A DNA stretch of 64,000 bases from Ricordea florida (lineage: Eukaryota; Cnidaria; Anthozoa; Corallimorpharia; Ricordeidae): positions 7,619,633 through 7,683,632 of the forward strand of contig OX453272.1 in the NCBI GenBank assembly GCA_949710005.1, written 5' to 3'. How positions within the stretch are numbered: the stretch's first letter is position 1; every line of letters starts with the position of its first letter. Under the pieces are notes generated by a model. It made no database searches. It was not told where the DNA came from and saw only the letters and a program-made list of their open reading frames with translations. A program made the position numbers and the translations under genes. Shown one piece after another: positions 34,869 through 48,400 of this stretch.

Positions 34869-35388
34869 ATGGCGGAATTTCACAGACGCCATGGAAGTCT
34901 AATATTTTTAAGCAACGAGAACCGTAGCGCACGACGAAGAAGTTCCGCCGCAGAGTTTAATAATGGGCTCATATTTAGCAAGAAGGCTCTTAGGGATATG
35001 GACATTTTCGAGGTACGGCTCGACCGCAAAATCGGCAATTGGTCTTGCTCGTGGGCGATTGGCGTGACAACAAGCGATCCTAACGTGATGGAAATTCCTT
35101 CGAGCTCTTCTGGCCTTAAAAATGGCTCGTGGATTATGTCTGGAAGGTCAATCTTGAAGGACGGTTCATCTGTTTTGGAGGATTATGGGCAAGACCTCGA
35201 CGAGTTGGACGAGGGAGAAAGAATAGGCGTTCAAAGACAGTCGGATGGAAGCCTTCATTTTTATGTAAATGGACAGGATATGGGAACAGCAGCGACAAGT
35301 ATTCCTTCAACTGTATTTGCTGTTGTGGACGTGTACGGAAAGTGTGTAGAAATATCCATTTACAAACCCTACGCTCCTCAAAGGAACG
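34869..35388 (+). CDS. NEURL4: NEURL4 exon 1: NHR domain 1 on one exon
   Basis: Encodes a whole NHR domain ([16 protein letters not shown] ... [20 protein letters not shown] ... GSWIMSG ... [20 protein letters not shown] ... [13 protein letters not shown]). The other five NHR domains are spread over three or four exons each. The donor AACG|GTTCGT is weak but is the one that gives the phase required by exon 2. Confidence 0.85.
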
Positions 35389-36413
35389 GTTCGTATCATA
35401 AACCTTTTGGCTTTTACATGTGTGTCTCGTATGGATTGGTCGGTCGGTGCCCATACATTAGCTACCCCCAGTCTGTTTGATCCGCCCTGTTCTTTGGGTA
35501 ACCTTATGCTAAGATATTGGATGAAGTTTAAATCTTAATCATGCTGTGATTTAACTGTGTAGGTGACTTTCTTTTTCAATCTCCCAATAAATAAAGTGTG
35601 CCGGGTATTCTGCAGTCTAGCCATAGTCATGGATTATATAGACCTTTGAGCGTGAACACTTTATCTCCAAGTACATTTTGACAAGTCTTATTTGTTTGCT
35701 GATAACGCGGGGAAAGAATTTGGTAAGATTTTCCGCACAGGTTCCTACTTCATTATGCATTCTGTAACTATCCTATTTCGTTCTTCGAACACAAAAATAT
35801 TTGCATGTGCATTACACCAGACAAGACAGCTTCAGCATGCATAATGAAGTAGGGACCTGTGCGGAAATCTTACCAAGAATTTCCATACCGTTGATGGTAA
35901 GCTTTAGGTTGCCTTAATAGCTGTTATGTCTTTAAGGTTATCGCATAGTAGTTCAAAGCCAAGAAGTTGTCAAGACAACTCCAGAGTAATCTGTTGGCTC
36001 TCCAGTTCTCTCACATTTTCAAAAGTTTTAAAAATTATTTTAAAGTTTTTAAATATTTATCCCTGTTGACCTTGTCACTCTGACGCAGTGCTTTAGTGAA
36101 AAACTGCAGACATAAAGAAAACTGAAAATACCATGTGTTTTGTTATTGTAATTTATTTCTTGAAAAAAAAAACACATATTAATGCTTTACACCTTATACA
36201 ACCTAATCACTTTTCAAACTTTTGCAGTAGGCTCATAAAGCCGTCGGAGTATATACTACCTGACTCTTTTCTGGAAACTTTTGCATATGTATGATTACTT
36301 TCACGATTAAATTTTTATGACTCAATGTATATGAAATACTTGTAACGAGAGAGTACCTGGAGACTGTCCCACCACTCGTCCTCAAATAACAGTGCCTTGC
36401 TAGGCAAACTGAG

Positions 36414-36478
<65 letters not shown>

Positions 36479-39400
36479 CAAATTTTTATCCAGGATAGCC
36501 CTTTTGTACCAAGTACTGTTTTCAGTGGGTCCTGCTAACTAAAAAAGTTAAAAATCTAGCAAATAAGAATAAACAAAAATAGTTAAAAAGAAAACATGCA
36601 CTAAGTTAAAAACCGTTAAAAGCTACAATAAAAAGTTAAAAGTAAAAATCATCCATGGCTTTCCTAAATAAAACTTTAGAATTGATGTTTCTTAAATGTA
36701 ATGGCAATGAATTAAAAAGCGAGGCACCTAAAAAATAAAAACTACAACGCGCAAAATCCAGTTTCACTTTGGGTAGTTTTGCTGCTTTCCCATTGTTTCT
36801 AGTGTTTAAGGAATTATGGTGAAAACATTATTTGCTTGTTGAACTCTGTTGATAGATATGCCTACAGTAGTTTTATTTTAGTTTTTGAAGAATCACATTA
36901 CATACTGCTTAACACCTCTTAATGTATTGCATGTAAGTACTTGCAATTAGCCGCATGCAATTATTGCGATAGGCGGGTGTCCTGCCCATCTCATGTGAAG
37001 CGTTATATTATTGATATAGTACTGATTAGTACAGAAATCGGAAGCATTTTGCAGTGTAATGTTAACTGACATTTTTCTCTAACTTAGCCTTTCCATCTAA
37101 AGTAGTAACATGTGTGTATATAGTGGTGGTCTTTTTTTACTTATTGTGTCTTACAGGCTTGACAAGGATTTCATCCACTTCATCTGTGTGTTTCCATCCT
37201 CACTGTGGGTCCTTGATTAAACTGTCTAATAATAACAGAACAGCAGAACGACAAAAACCAACTGAAGAATTCAAGAATGCTGTTACACTAACCAATGCTC
37301 CATTGATCAACGACAAGTTATTTGAGGTAAGTTATCCGAGATAAACCATTTATTTTAAATTTAATTTTTTATCTGTAATTTTGGATCAGTGTGTATAATC
37401 GTCTAGATTATAATTATAGTGCATACCTGATTCAAGCTTCCTATGCAAACATTCTTTTTTTTTCATCATGGATTCCTATCCCATAAACAAAGTTTAGAGA
37501 ATTTCTGTGTAAGAGGCTAGTCAGATTTTAGGTTACAGAATAATATTTTTCGTCACTTGAGAGATTTCTGTTCAAACGAAAGGGCAAAAAATTAATGACA
37601 ACAGATAGTTGCTACCAATCAATCAGGTTTCCTATGTACAGTGTTTCAGAAGTACATTTTGTCAGATCAAGTGAGCAACTACAGGCAAAATTTTAGATTT
37701 TAGTTAAAAAATGTTTCAAATTGTGACAAACTGCTAGATTCTAATTTCAAATTGTCCTGTATTTGCTTGTGAAACAAAGGGAAGATTTGACATTTTATAA
37801 AGAATAACCTAAGGCTTTGCATGCATTCCAACCTCCCGGCCTCAAGTGGAGTTTTGGTATTCACTAACTTGCCGTGAATAACCACCCAGATTCTGGGGAG
37901 CAAGGAGGTAAACACAGATGTTTTGTGAGATACTTTGTTGTGTTTCATGTTTTTATTGTGTAAGTATTATTTGTAGGTTGAGCTGGAATGTGTGACTGAA
38001 CTGTGGGCTGGATCTATAGAGATTGGTGTTACAAAACACAACCCTGAGAGCATTAATTTACCGCCAACCATGACGGGCATGCAAACTGGGACATGGATGC
38101 TTAGTGGGACATCAATCATTGTAAATGGAAAAGAGGTTCGGAAGGACTACAGTCAAGTCAGCCTTGAAAGCTTAAAGGTATGGCCTGTCTCAGTAGACGG
38201 GGTTCATGTTCTGGACAACTTGTTTCACTCCTGATGAAGAGCTCAAAGATTGATTATATTCCCATTTTGTATCCTTTTAAAATTACATCTGCTCAGGTTT
38301 TAGGAATTTTAGTTAACATCAACAACAGCTCTTTTCAGAACATCATACATCACAACGATCAAACTTAAAAACCATTGAGACTCTTGGGTTTAATCCAACT
38401 TTGAGGCACTTACATGTAGCTTTTTTTGATCCAGGAATCTGGGTAATGAATACTGCTATAAAATGCTGGGGTAAACCTGGCCATAGAACAATGTCCCATC
38501 CACTGCATTTAATCCACCCAGTTTGTAGCTCTGGGCCGGGTTGTTTGAAGCGGGGTTAAGGTAACCCAGGGTTAGTGCGAAATTGAAATGCAGATATGAG
38601 AGCTTAAAAAGCACATTCAGTATAATTCTTTTTTAATACAATTTGATGATTGCATGCTCTGAAAAAATTGAGGAAGTTTTAACAAGAGGAAAAGAAACCT
38701 GGGTTAAAATTTAACCCTCGTTTAGCATTAATTGGCCTTCGAACAACCAGTCCCAGAAGGGATAACTAGCCATGTGGTTTGACAGTGACTTGTGCATGCT
38801 TTTAGCTTGTGTTATCACATTGCATATCTGGAAGAAAATTGCAAGCATTGTCTTTATAATAGTATAAGATGTTTGGTATGTACCTATTCAGACAACTACC
38901 AGTGCAATTATATTTTTGCATGAGCACGAGTTATGAATTTTGTTCTGCTTCATACGTACTAGACAATAATTAAACATGCTTTTGGTCAGATTTGACCATT
39001 GAGAGTGATGATGTTACATGTAATTGCAATTATATTTTTGCATTTTGATTTACATGAGCATGAGTAATGAATTTTGTTCTGCTTCATATGTACTAGATAA
39101 TAATTAAACATGCTTTTGGTCAGATTTGACCCTTGAGAGTGATGTTACATGTAATTGCTATTGTGAAGTATTAGCATATTGGATGTCATAGTATGACATG
39201 CTTTTGCATTTTTCAGGTAGGAGACAAGGTTGGAATAATTAGAAAAAGTGGTGGATCTCTTCATTTCTTTATAAATGGAGAAGACCAAGGTGAGGCAGCA
39301 GTTAACATTCCTGAAGTTGTGTATGGTGCTGTGGATATCTACGGTGCTGCTGTCAGAGTGTCTATACGCAGTGATGAGCCAGTTGACACACCCTCATCAA

Positions 39401-42400
39401 CTGAAACAATTACAGCCCAAGCCTCACAGTCCTCTGCCACAGGTGAGTACCATTTAACCCTCTACTCCCAAGATCCATATTGCAGTTACTATTAGTGAGT
39501 TGCATATGCTTTCTTAATTAGCATGGCAAATTTGATATTACATCAAATAAAAATTCTCAGATCTGTTGATTACCATAAGTCCGTTATCAAGCCACAAACA
39601 AGCTGCACCACCTTGTAATAAGCCACCCCTCTCTAGAGGAAGAAAATTATTAAGCCACCATTCTCTTTTTCAGCCACCCCCTCCTCTGAAGAAAAAAATA
39701 TCATGCAATGTATTTCAACCAAATGAATGAAATTTCTAATTGTTACTGTTATCTGAGATCTGTTTAGAATCAGAGATTTGATTAACCCTATCACTCCCAA
39801 AGGGTCTCCATTTGATGAGTAAAATCGTCTGGTGTTAGACAGAGGAAAACCTGTAAAGTCACTCTTGCAAGTGAAAGGGTTAAAGCTCGCATATCACATA
39901 ATTTATTCCAATAACTGATGTTGAATTTAGCTGAATCGATGAGCCACCTCAAACACCATTATTTAGCCACTCCCTTCTAATACCCCCCCCCCCCTTCTCA
40001 AAGATACCTTGAATAGATAAGACACCTGGTTAGGTTAATAGAGGAATTTTACAGTATTGCACAATTCTCCCCATCTGCTCTGGTAGCTAATGTATTGATA
40101 TAGTTTGGAGAAGTTAGATTTGGATCTCTCATGGCAAAGGTAACTGGACTATTCTTATTTGATATATATGTTGTGGTTCAATTGTGTCCCTGGTTTAAAT
40201 TTTATTTTCCTTTGTTTCAAACTCATTATCATGCATTACCATACCAAAAAACAAAGGAAAATAATATTAAACCAAGGAAAAAATTGAACCACAACATTTG
40301 CATGTATTCTTTGATCGGTTTGCTATCTTGGATTATCAGCCGATAATCACCTCAACAAACAAAATGGCTGCCAGTCATTCGCACACTGATGATGAAATAA
40401 ATTTTTTTCGTGTTGTACAATGCTTTTTCTTTTCTCTTTTTGAAGTAATCACCTGTGTATTTATACTAAAACAATTATTCACCTCAGGCTGTGATTGTCA
40501 GCGAATGTTCACCTTGACTTTATCTTCGGCAAGTGATTGTTAAATATTGTGTAGATACCCGCAAAAACGACACAATTTTGTGAAATTTGTTTTAAGGAGT
40601 GTTCCATGATAAGTACAGATATTGAACAAAAACTCATAATGGGTCAAAAGTACATTGTTTCAACTACCATTGGAACATATTTTCGCCAAGTGTCATTGCG
40701 CACTTCTTGGCATGGAGGGGTGTGTACTTGGGTACCCGCTGTGAGATACCTATAATTTTGGGGCAGGTCAATCTCCTTCAAAATCAGTCTGATCACAGCC
40801 AAAATTGGCAAGGAGATACAAAAAGCATTGTAGAATGCAATGATCTACTTTTCATAAAGGTCTGGGGGGGGTGATGTTTCCATGGCAACGATCAAAGTTG
40901 AAAAATATTTTTTCTTCATGTTGGCATGCTTTTACTGAGCCAAGTTTTAGTCTCATGGCTTCAAAAACCACATCATTGCATTCTACACCTAAAAAAACAT
41001 ACGGTCATCAAATTTCAAGAAAATTGAACAATTCGTTTTCTCAAACGACCTGCCCCAATACAGCATTATAGTAAAAAACGCTAACTTTTTCTATACATAA
41101 AATTTCCACTTTTTTGAGAAACAAAGCCATTTTACGGCATATTAACCAGGTAAAACTCACTAAAATAATCATTAGAAGCATTAGAGAGGGTCTTGACATG
41201 CATAAACCTTTAGTTTGGAAATGGTCAATTTTTTACAAATCTGCGGGTATCTACTACCTTAATCTCTATTTCTCCATAGGTAAACCCACCGATCGTCTTG
41301 CATTTCACCCTTGCTGTGGTCGGGCTGTCTCTCTGTTTAATGAATTCCGGAGTGCACAGAGACCTCGGTAGGTGAACAAATCTAGTATTACGTGGCACTG
41401 TGTAGCATTCTTAGCATAACAATAAGTTCAATATTAACAGTGTGAACTGCTATGAAGCGATAACAGTCTATGATATTCCAAGATAATATGCCCAAGATAT
41501 CAAAATATCTCAACTTTTTTACTGGTATTTCACAACCCTTTCACTTTAAAATTCAAATCCTAACAGTATGCAGGATGTTTGTCCCATGAACCTAGCTTAA
41601 TGGCCTTGCTCCCACGAGTCTCCTTCATCTCAGTGGTAGAGCGTGTGAACTAGTAATTAGTAGCTCAGAGGTATGACTCCTATCAGGAGAACTCAGATTT
41701 GCTTTTTCTGAGTTTGCCTGAGACAGTGCTAAAAGTTTAATCTTTCACAAATTCTCCAGGTGCAAAATATACCGTGTTCATTATTTCACAAGATATAAGT
41801 TTCTTCCATGTTCCTCTGTATGTAAGAATAATCTTTTAGTTCAGGGGCCGGTTGCTCAAAGGCCGATTAGCGCTAACTTAGGGTTAAATTGTAATCTCGG
41901 TTTCTTTCCCTCTTGTTTAAAGGCATTTTCTGCAATAACTTTCTGTATATTTGTAAGAGCATACCATCATCAAATTGTATTCAAAAAGAATTATACTGAA
42001 TGTGCTTTTTAAGCTCTCATATCTGCATTTCAACTTCGCACTTACCCTGGGTTACCTTAACCCTGCTTCGAACAACCCGGCCCAGAATGATGTCCTTCTA
42101 GAAGATTAAAAGTATGACATTTTAATCTCTCTAAAATGTTATCTAAAGGGTTGTTAAAGGTATGTCTAGGGTTGGCCCTAATTATGGTAGTTGCAGCAAG
42201 TCCTCATGATTGTTATCACAATGTGTCCTGATCATTAACATTGTTCTGTCCTAAAAACACAGAGTTTTGGCCCTCATGAATTCATTTGGAAATGATAAAT
42301 CTCACTGTCTGGCACAAAATGCTTGTTAACTAATACTCACATTGGATTCTAGACATATTTGCTGGCAATAATGCTTTCTCAGACCATTGAAATGTTCTTT

Positions 42401-45400
42401 GCATCTTAGAATAAATGTGAGACCTTGAGAGAATATTGATAAATGAATATTGATTAATGTAATTTCTTAGAAAATTATTTAAATAGTAGTTTGGCCTGTA
42501 AAGATAGATAACTACTACAGTAGCAGTGCTGGGTATAACTTTAAAATGCAATGCTCTGATCATTTGTTCTACACCATCCTCAGAGCCAATGAAGAGTTTA
42601 ACAATGCTGTTGTCTTGACTAATCGTCCTTTAAAACCCAATGAACTACTGGAGGTTCGCATGGATATTCAAGTTGAGAAGTGGGCAGGTTCATTGGAGAT
42701 AGGGGTTACCACTCATGATCCTGCATCATTAGAATTCCCATCAACTATGACAAACCTGCAAACTCCCAGTAACTGGATGATGTCTGGAGGGGGGATAATA
42801 CATGATGGCATTGCTGTTAATGAACAGTATGGTCCAAGTCTAGAGACACTTAAGGTTTGTTACAAAAGAGTGCACTCTAAGCATGTTAGGGGATGTAATG
42901 GAGGCCCAAATACAGCATAACCACACGGACAAAAGTCAAAACACTGCAATCATGCAGTAACAACCAAAAATGCTAGGATTCAAGTGAAAATGGTGGAAAC
43001 AGTACCTAGAATCTCAAAACAGCACAAACAACCTAGTTTGGCAAAACTGCAATACCATGCCTTAAAATGAAAATTACCATAAAACCGCACCAAGAATGAC
43101 TGAAATCCATATAACCGCAAACCCTTGCATCCCCCTCTAAGTATTATAATATAATAGGACATCTGACCCCTGCAGTGTAGACATACATGTAATTGTCTAG
43201 CAGTTGCGATTCAGCCTGAGAAATGGACAGGCAGGAATGGCATTCAAATCCATAACCTCAAATACTGATGTCAGGCTCTAATAGCTAAGCTAAACAAAGC
43301 AGCCATTTACACTTAGAGCAGGTCAAAGGTGTGTTCAGGTGAGTGACGAGGGACATATATGAATTGCATGAATTAAATATGAGTCCTCTAGAAGGACATG
43401 TGGTTACTGGTATTTAGGCATTGAAAAAAGAAGTCATGTCAAAGGAGGTATATTTCTTTATTTGAAAATGGTGGACTGTAACAAATATTAAATTGAACGA
43501 TAACAAGACAAGTGAAACATTGGTGTCCTCAATAGAGTACCGAAGCGCTGACGTCACGTTACCATGGAAGCATTTTGGCTGGTTCTAAACAAAAGATCAA
43601 CATAGCGTCTCTCTTTCGGTAACGTAACGTGGACAAGTCGAAAATGGTTCAATGTTTTGCCCCAGATTGTAATCATCAATCAGAAAGGGAGACATGTAAA
43701 TTTTTTAGGTTTCCGAAGGATCCTGTGGAGTTCAATTGGTGGAAAAAGCTCCTAAGGTAAGGTAAAACACGCTAGAAATACCGGCGCTAGGTAGTGGCGT
43801 GACGACTCGAACAATTGAACTTTGACTCTTTGAATTCTTATTCTTGTTCTTAATCTTCGATATCCCTCATCAGTTACTCTTTAAAACAACGGTTTTTAAT
43901 ATGTATTAATGTTCGTTTGAAATGAATCTGCTTTTAATAGACGAGAAGACCGAAGTCCGGGAAGCAATTCTCGAGTTTGTAGCTGTCATTTTCGTGAAGG
44001 ACTGAAAGTAAATGGCCCTGAGATATTTAAAAGAAATGCCGATAAACTCTTTCCAAATGCTGAAACACGTACGCCAAAGCGAGCTAAGACGAAGAAGACA
44101 AGTTCAGAAGACTCTGTTCCGGTTTCTGATATAATCAAGCAGTTAAACGATTCGTACTCATCAAGTGGGGAAGCCTCAAAGTGTGAAACCAGCAATGCCT
44201 CTAAGCAAAATATCCTTCTTGAAGTCGAACTGGAAAACTTGAGAAAGGAATTGCAGGACAGGAAGTCAAATGAACAATATCAAAGAGAAATATACTCGGT
44301 AATGGCTTTAAGAGATGAAGTAATATGTATGGAAACAGGTCTACCAAACAAGCAAATATTTTCAATTGTTGTGAACTATGTCAGACGGTTCTCGGCAGAA
44401 ATTAACTATTTTTATGGCTGGAGGGTTGAAAGGATCCTGTTGGAAGATCAAGTTTTTATAACCCTTATGAAGTTACGACAGAACTACACAAACCTGCACT
44501 TGGCTGAGCTCTTTCACTGTAGCACTGCAACAATCAGTAATATAATACTTACATTGGTTCATGTATTATACAAGCTACTATATGAAGACTGTTTACAATC
44601 TGTGCCATCCAAAGAGAAGAACAGAACCTCTATGCCAGAATCTTTTTCTCTGTTTGGGCATTGCAAAATGGTCATCGACTGCACTGATATAGAAATTGCA
44701 GCGCCTGGTTTAATGAGTGATCAAAAATTGACTTACTCAACATACAGGGGAATGAACTCCTTCAAGACACTTATTGGTGTTGCACCAAATGCTGTTATTA
44801 CCCATGTTAAATTAAGCTAACAAAGACTATTGCACGGTGCAGAATTCATGTTGAAAGGGAAAATGCACGCATCAAAGATTTCAAGATTCTAACCTTCATT
44901 CCACCATACTTGAGATGCTACACTGAAAAAGTTTTGAAATTATGTGCTGGCTTGGTAAACTTACAAAACTCCCTCATTAGAGAAGTTAGAGATTCTGTTG
45001 ACATGGAATAGAATTATTTTTTTCTAATTCTTGGTTGGGTATAGTTGAAATGAAACATGCATCCCTAGCTGTGAGCTATATTTTGATACTTAGAACATGA
45101 TGCATGTATATATAGCATAATATGATTTTGTTTGATTCCATTAAATGTTTATATCTCTACAGTCTACCCAAAGACTTAAGTTAATTAACATCACAAGTTT
45201 GCAAAACACAACCAATTTATTCTGTACATCACATCAGATGACCACAACCCAAAGTTGTTTTTCACAAATGCTGAAAAAACATGCATGAGATTTTAACAAT
45301 GTTCAGTCTCCAACAATTTCATATGTTCATGAAAATCAGTCTGCAGAGCTGCTGACTGCCTGTAGCCTTACAGTAGATCATTAGAGAATGCTGGAATAAT

Positions 45401-48400
45401 ATGCTTAATATAAAAGTCCTTTAAGAGTTGAAGATTGTCAGCCCAGGCAGGATCTTTTTTGATTTGGAGGATGAGGGTTTCTTTTGTTGTCCACACAACA
45501 AAAAAGCAAATCTCCCTTCCAGTTAAATATAACTGTCCTTGTACTTGATGCCAGTAAACATGTCCTTTATCGAGTTCATAGTGTCCTTGTGAATTCTTCT
45601 TGATATAAAATTTACCTGATGATACTGCTTCTTCTATGGTTAAATCTCTTTGGGTGAATGGGCACTTCACCTCTAGCAGTGCATAAGTGCCTACCAATCC
45701 ATCAGGAGAGGCACCTAGCATTCCTGACAGCTCAAGCCAAATCCCAGATTCTTCAACACATAGCTTTGTTTTTTGTTCAAACATTTTCTTTGCCTGATTT
45801 TCGTTAATTATGCCCCAATTAATGGCTTGTACCCTTGATAAATCGTACTGGCCAAGCACTCGCTTTAGAAGGGATGGAGTGACTCTCTTGCAGTTTAAGA
45901 CATTTCCAAAATTGCTGGCTGTGAGTCTTCCTTTCCTTATCATTTGCCAGGAAGGGTTATCTCGTTGTCTTACGGTGGCTTTATTTACGGCTATACGCTG
46001 CTCTTCAGAGATACGAAGTTTCTCGGTAAGGTATCTCTTCTTATCCGCATGATTTAGAAATTCCCGAGACAACACAATCTCTTCTACAGTGATCGCAGGC
46101 AGGGCGTTGTTCTTTTCAGGCTCTGGAGAGAGAAGCCACAAAGTGCCGGTAAAGTTGCCGTACTTTTTCAATTCTTGGTATAACCAGGAACGATCCTCTT
46201 CGTTTACTTCTCTTTTAAGGCAATTATACTCCTTTGGGCAAGGATATAACTCTTCTACGGATTTCACTTGGTTTGGGGCCCTGGGCTTTTTCCATTTGCA
46301 TTCTACATCTGTTCGGCTAAGATTATGGATTCCATAGATAATAAGTGCCGCGGCATGGCTACATTTATAGTTTCCACGGGGACATTCGCACTTAGCAGAC
46401 TTTATTTCATTTCCATGAAGAGAAACCTGTATTGCAAAGTAAACATAGGGAACATTAAAGTTTTATACAAACGATTACGAGTGTTCCGAACTTGTGAGTT
46501 TACTTACCGTGACCTTGTAAGACTTGTCCTTCATACTGGCATGTACCAATCCTATAATCATTCCATTGGAATACTGAAAAGACTCTATATGGTCGGATTT
46601 GTAATGATTTTCACCACGTTCGATTGATTTCGGCTCACCAGAAAAGAAAGAAGTAAGAGAAGTTATCGTTATGGCCGCCATGTTGGTTCGAATGCTCTTT
46701 GTTTAGAACCACTCAAATCGTGCCCATGGTAACGTGACGTCACACTTCGGTACTCTATTTCCATAATTATTTGAATAACGTCATCTTATAATACATAAAC
46801 TCAAAACTCTTAACTTGTCATTCATTTTCATAACAACTTGAATAATGATATATTACATTTTAATATTTAATCTTCATTCAATGTACTAAATCCATGCGCG
46901 TGATTGGCTAAACTCAATCACGTGATTTTGTGATACGTCACGTCATCACCTAGTAACCGTGCACTAATGAGAATACATCATGCCATCACACAACGGCTGG
47001 CATCAAAATGGCAAGTTTTGTATTTCATTGAACTCAGATTGAATATTAAAAGGGTTAGAGACTTGAAATTCATGGTTTGTTTACAAATACACGCACTTGC
47101 TGGCTGTAAAATGAACTCGAAATTGTCAATACTGCACTCAGCTTCGCTTCGTGCAGTATTGACAATTTCTCGTTCATTTTACAGCCAGCGTGTGTGTGTA
47201 TTTGTAAACAAACCACTCATTTCAGTCTCTAACCCGTAAATAAAGTTAGAAAATAAAGGTGTCTTCAATTCTCATAATAAATTTCAGCAATAACATATTA
47301 AGGTATAAAGTTAGAATATAAACGTTTCTATAACTTTCATGATAATTTGAACAATAACATACCATATTCAAGTACCTATATAAGCTAGAGATGTAAACAT
47401 GTCTCTAAAATTTTCAATTTACAGTCGATAAGCAGTTTCACCAAATACTGGGCATTTTGAATTGTCGATGGTTGATATTGATATTGATTCTAAAAGTTGT
47501 TAGTTTTCATTTGGAATTCTCATATTTGCCGAAATCCTAACAATTCACAACTGTAAGAAACATTTTTTCACTTGGAAACAGCGACAAAAAGAGTTTGACA
47601 AACCCTCAAGCCATTTCCGAACACTGTTGGTCATACTTCACACTTCCGAAAACAGGATTTACTTACAGGACCATGACATAGTGTGTTGCTGGCTCTAAGC
47701 CAGTACCTACAACTACCTCAGAAAAATACCTAGCCATATTAAAAAACTATCTGTAAAATAACATCCATAAGAACTGAAAAATGAGTCATACCCACCTTTT
47801 AAAAATGAGGCTAGACCATCAAATAAAAAATAGAATGTAAAAATTGTGCAATATCCAAGAGATCAAGCTATTTTATTTCTTCAGTGCTTTGAAATTTGAA
47901 CCTTAGTTTCAAATTACTGTAGTTGCAGTTCTTTTGATGGAACACAGATTTCTGTCATGTCTTCATGACTTGAAGTGAAGTGGAAAGCATTCTGACAGCA
48001 ACTGTATTTTGTTAGGTTGGTGATGTCGTTGGTGTGATGTATAAAGAAGATGGGACATTACACTTCTTTATAAACTGTACAGATCTTGGTGTTGCTGCAA
48101 GGGACATTCCGTCTGACGTGTATGGTGTAGTGGATCTGTTTGGCCAGTGTGGCCAAGTCAGTATCGTCACCACGTCACCAGAGCCTTACAACATTGACTT
48201 GCCCAATGGTAGTTTAACCACACCTTTCTGTTTCTTTACGTTTTGAGATGCATTATATATTATGATCACACAATTCACTTTGAATATTTTACTTTAATTC
48301 TCCTGTGTTTCATAGGCTTTGTAATGTCTGTATTATACATAATCTGTAATATACCTTACAAGAATGGGTAAAATCGTCAACTCTGTTACATGATTAATCT

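Larger units (their letters stand above)
43534..46756. mobile_element. ISL2EU-like DNA transposon with transposase and YqaJ nuclease
   Basis: A 3.2-kb element in NEURL4 intron 6. Terminal inverted repeats of ~60 bp (43534-43593 and 46698-46756) begin agagtaccgaag, share tgacgtcacgttaccatgg and end ggttctaaacaaa. AT sits directly outside both ends and is the likely 2-bp target duplication. Two convergent genes fill it: a THAP/DDE transposase (plus) and a SWIM/YqaJ nuclease (minus). From established knowledge, ISL2EU elements carry this pair. Good TIR identity and an intact nuclease frame suggest recent insertion, but the transposase has an internal deletion. Confidence 0.88.
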
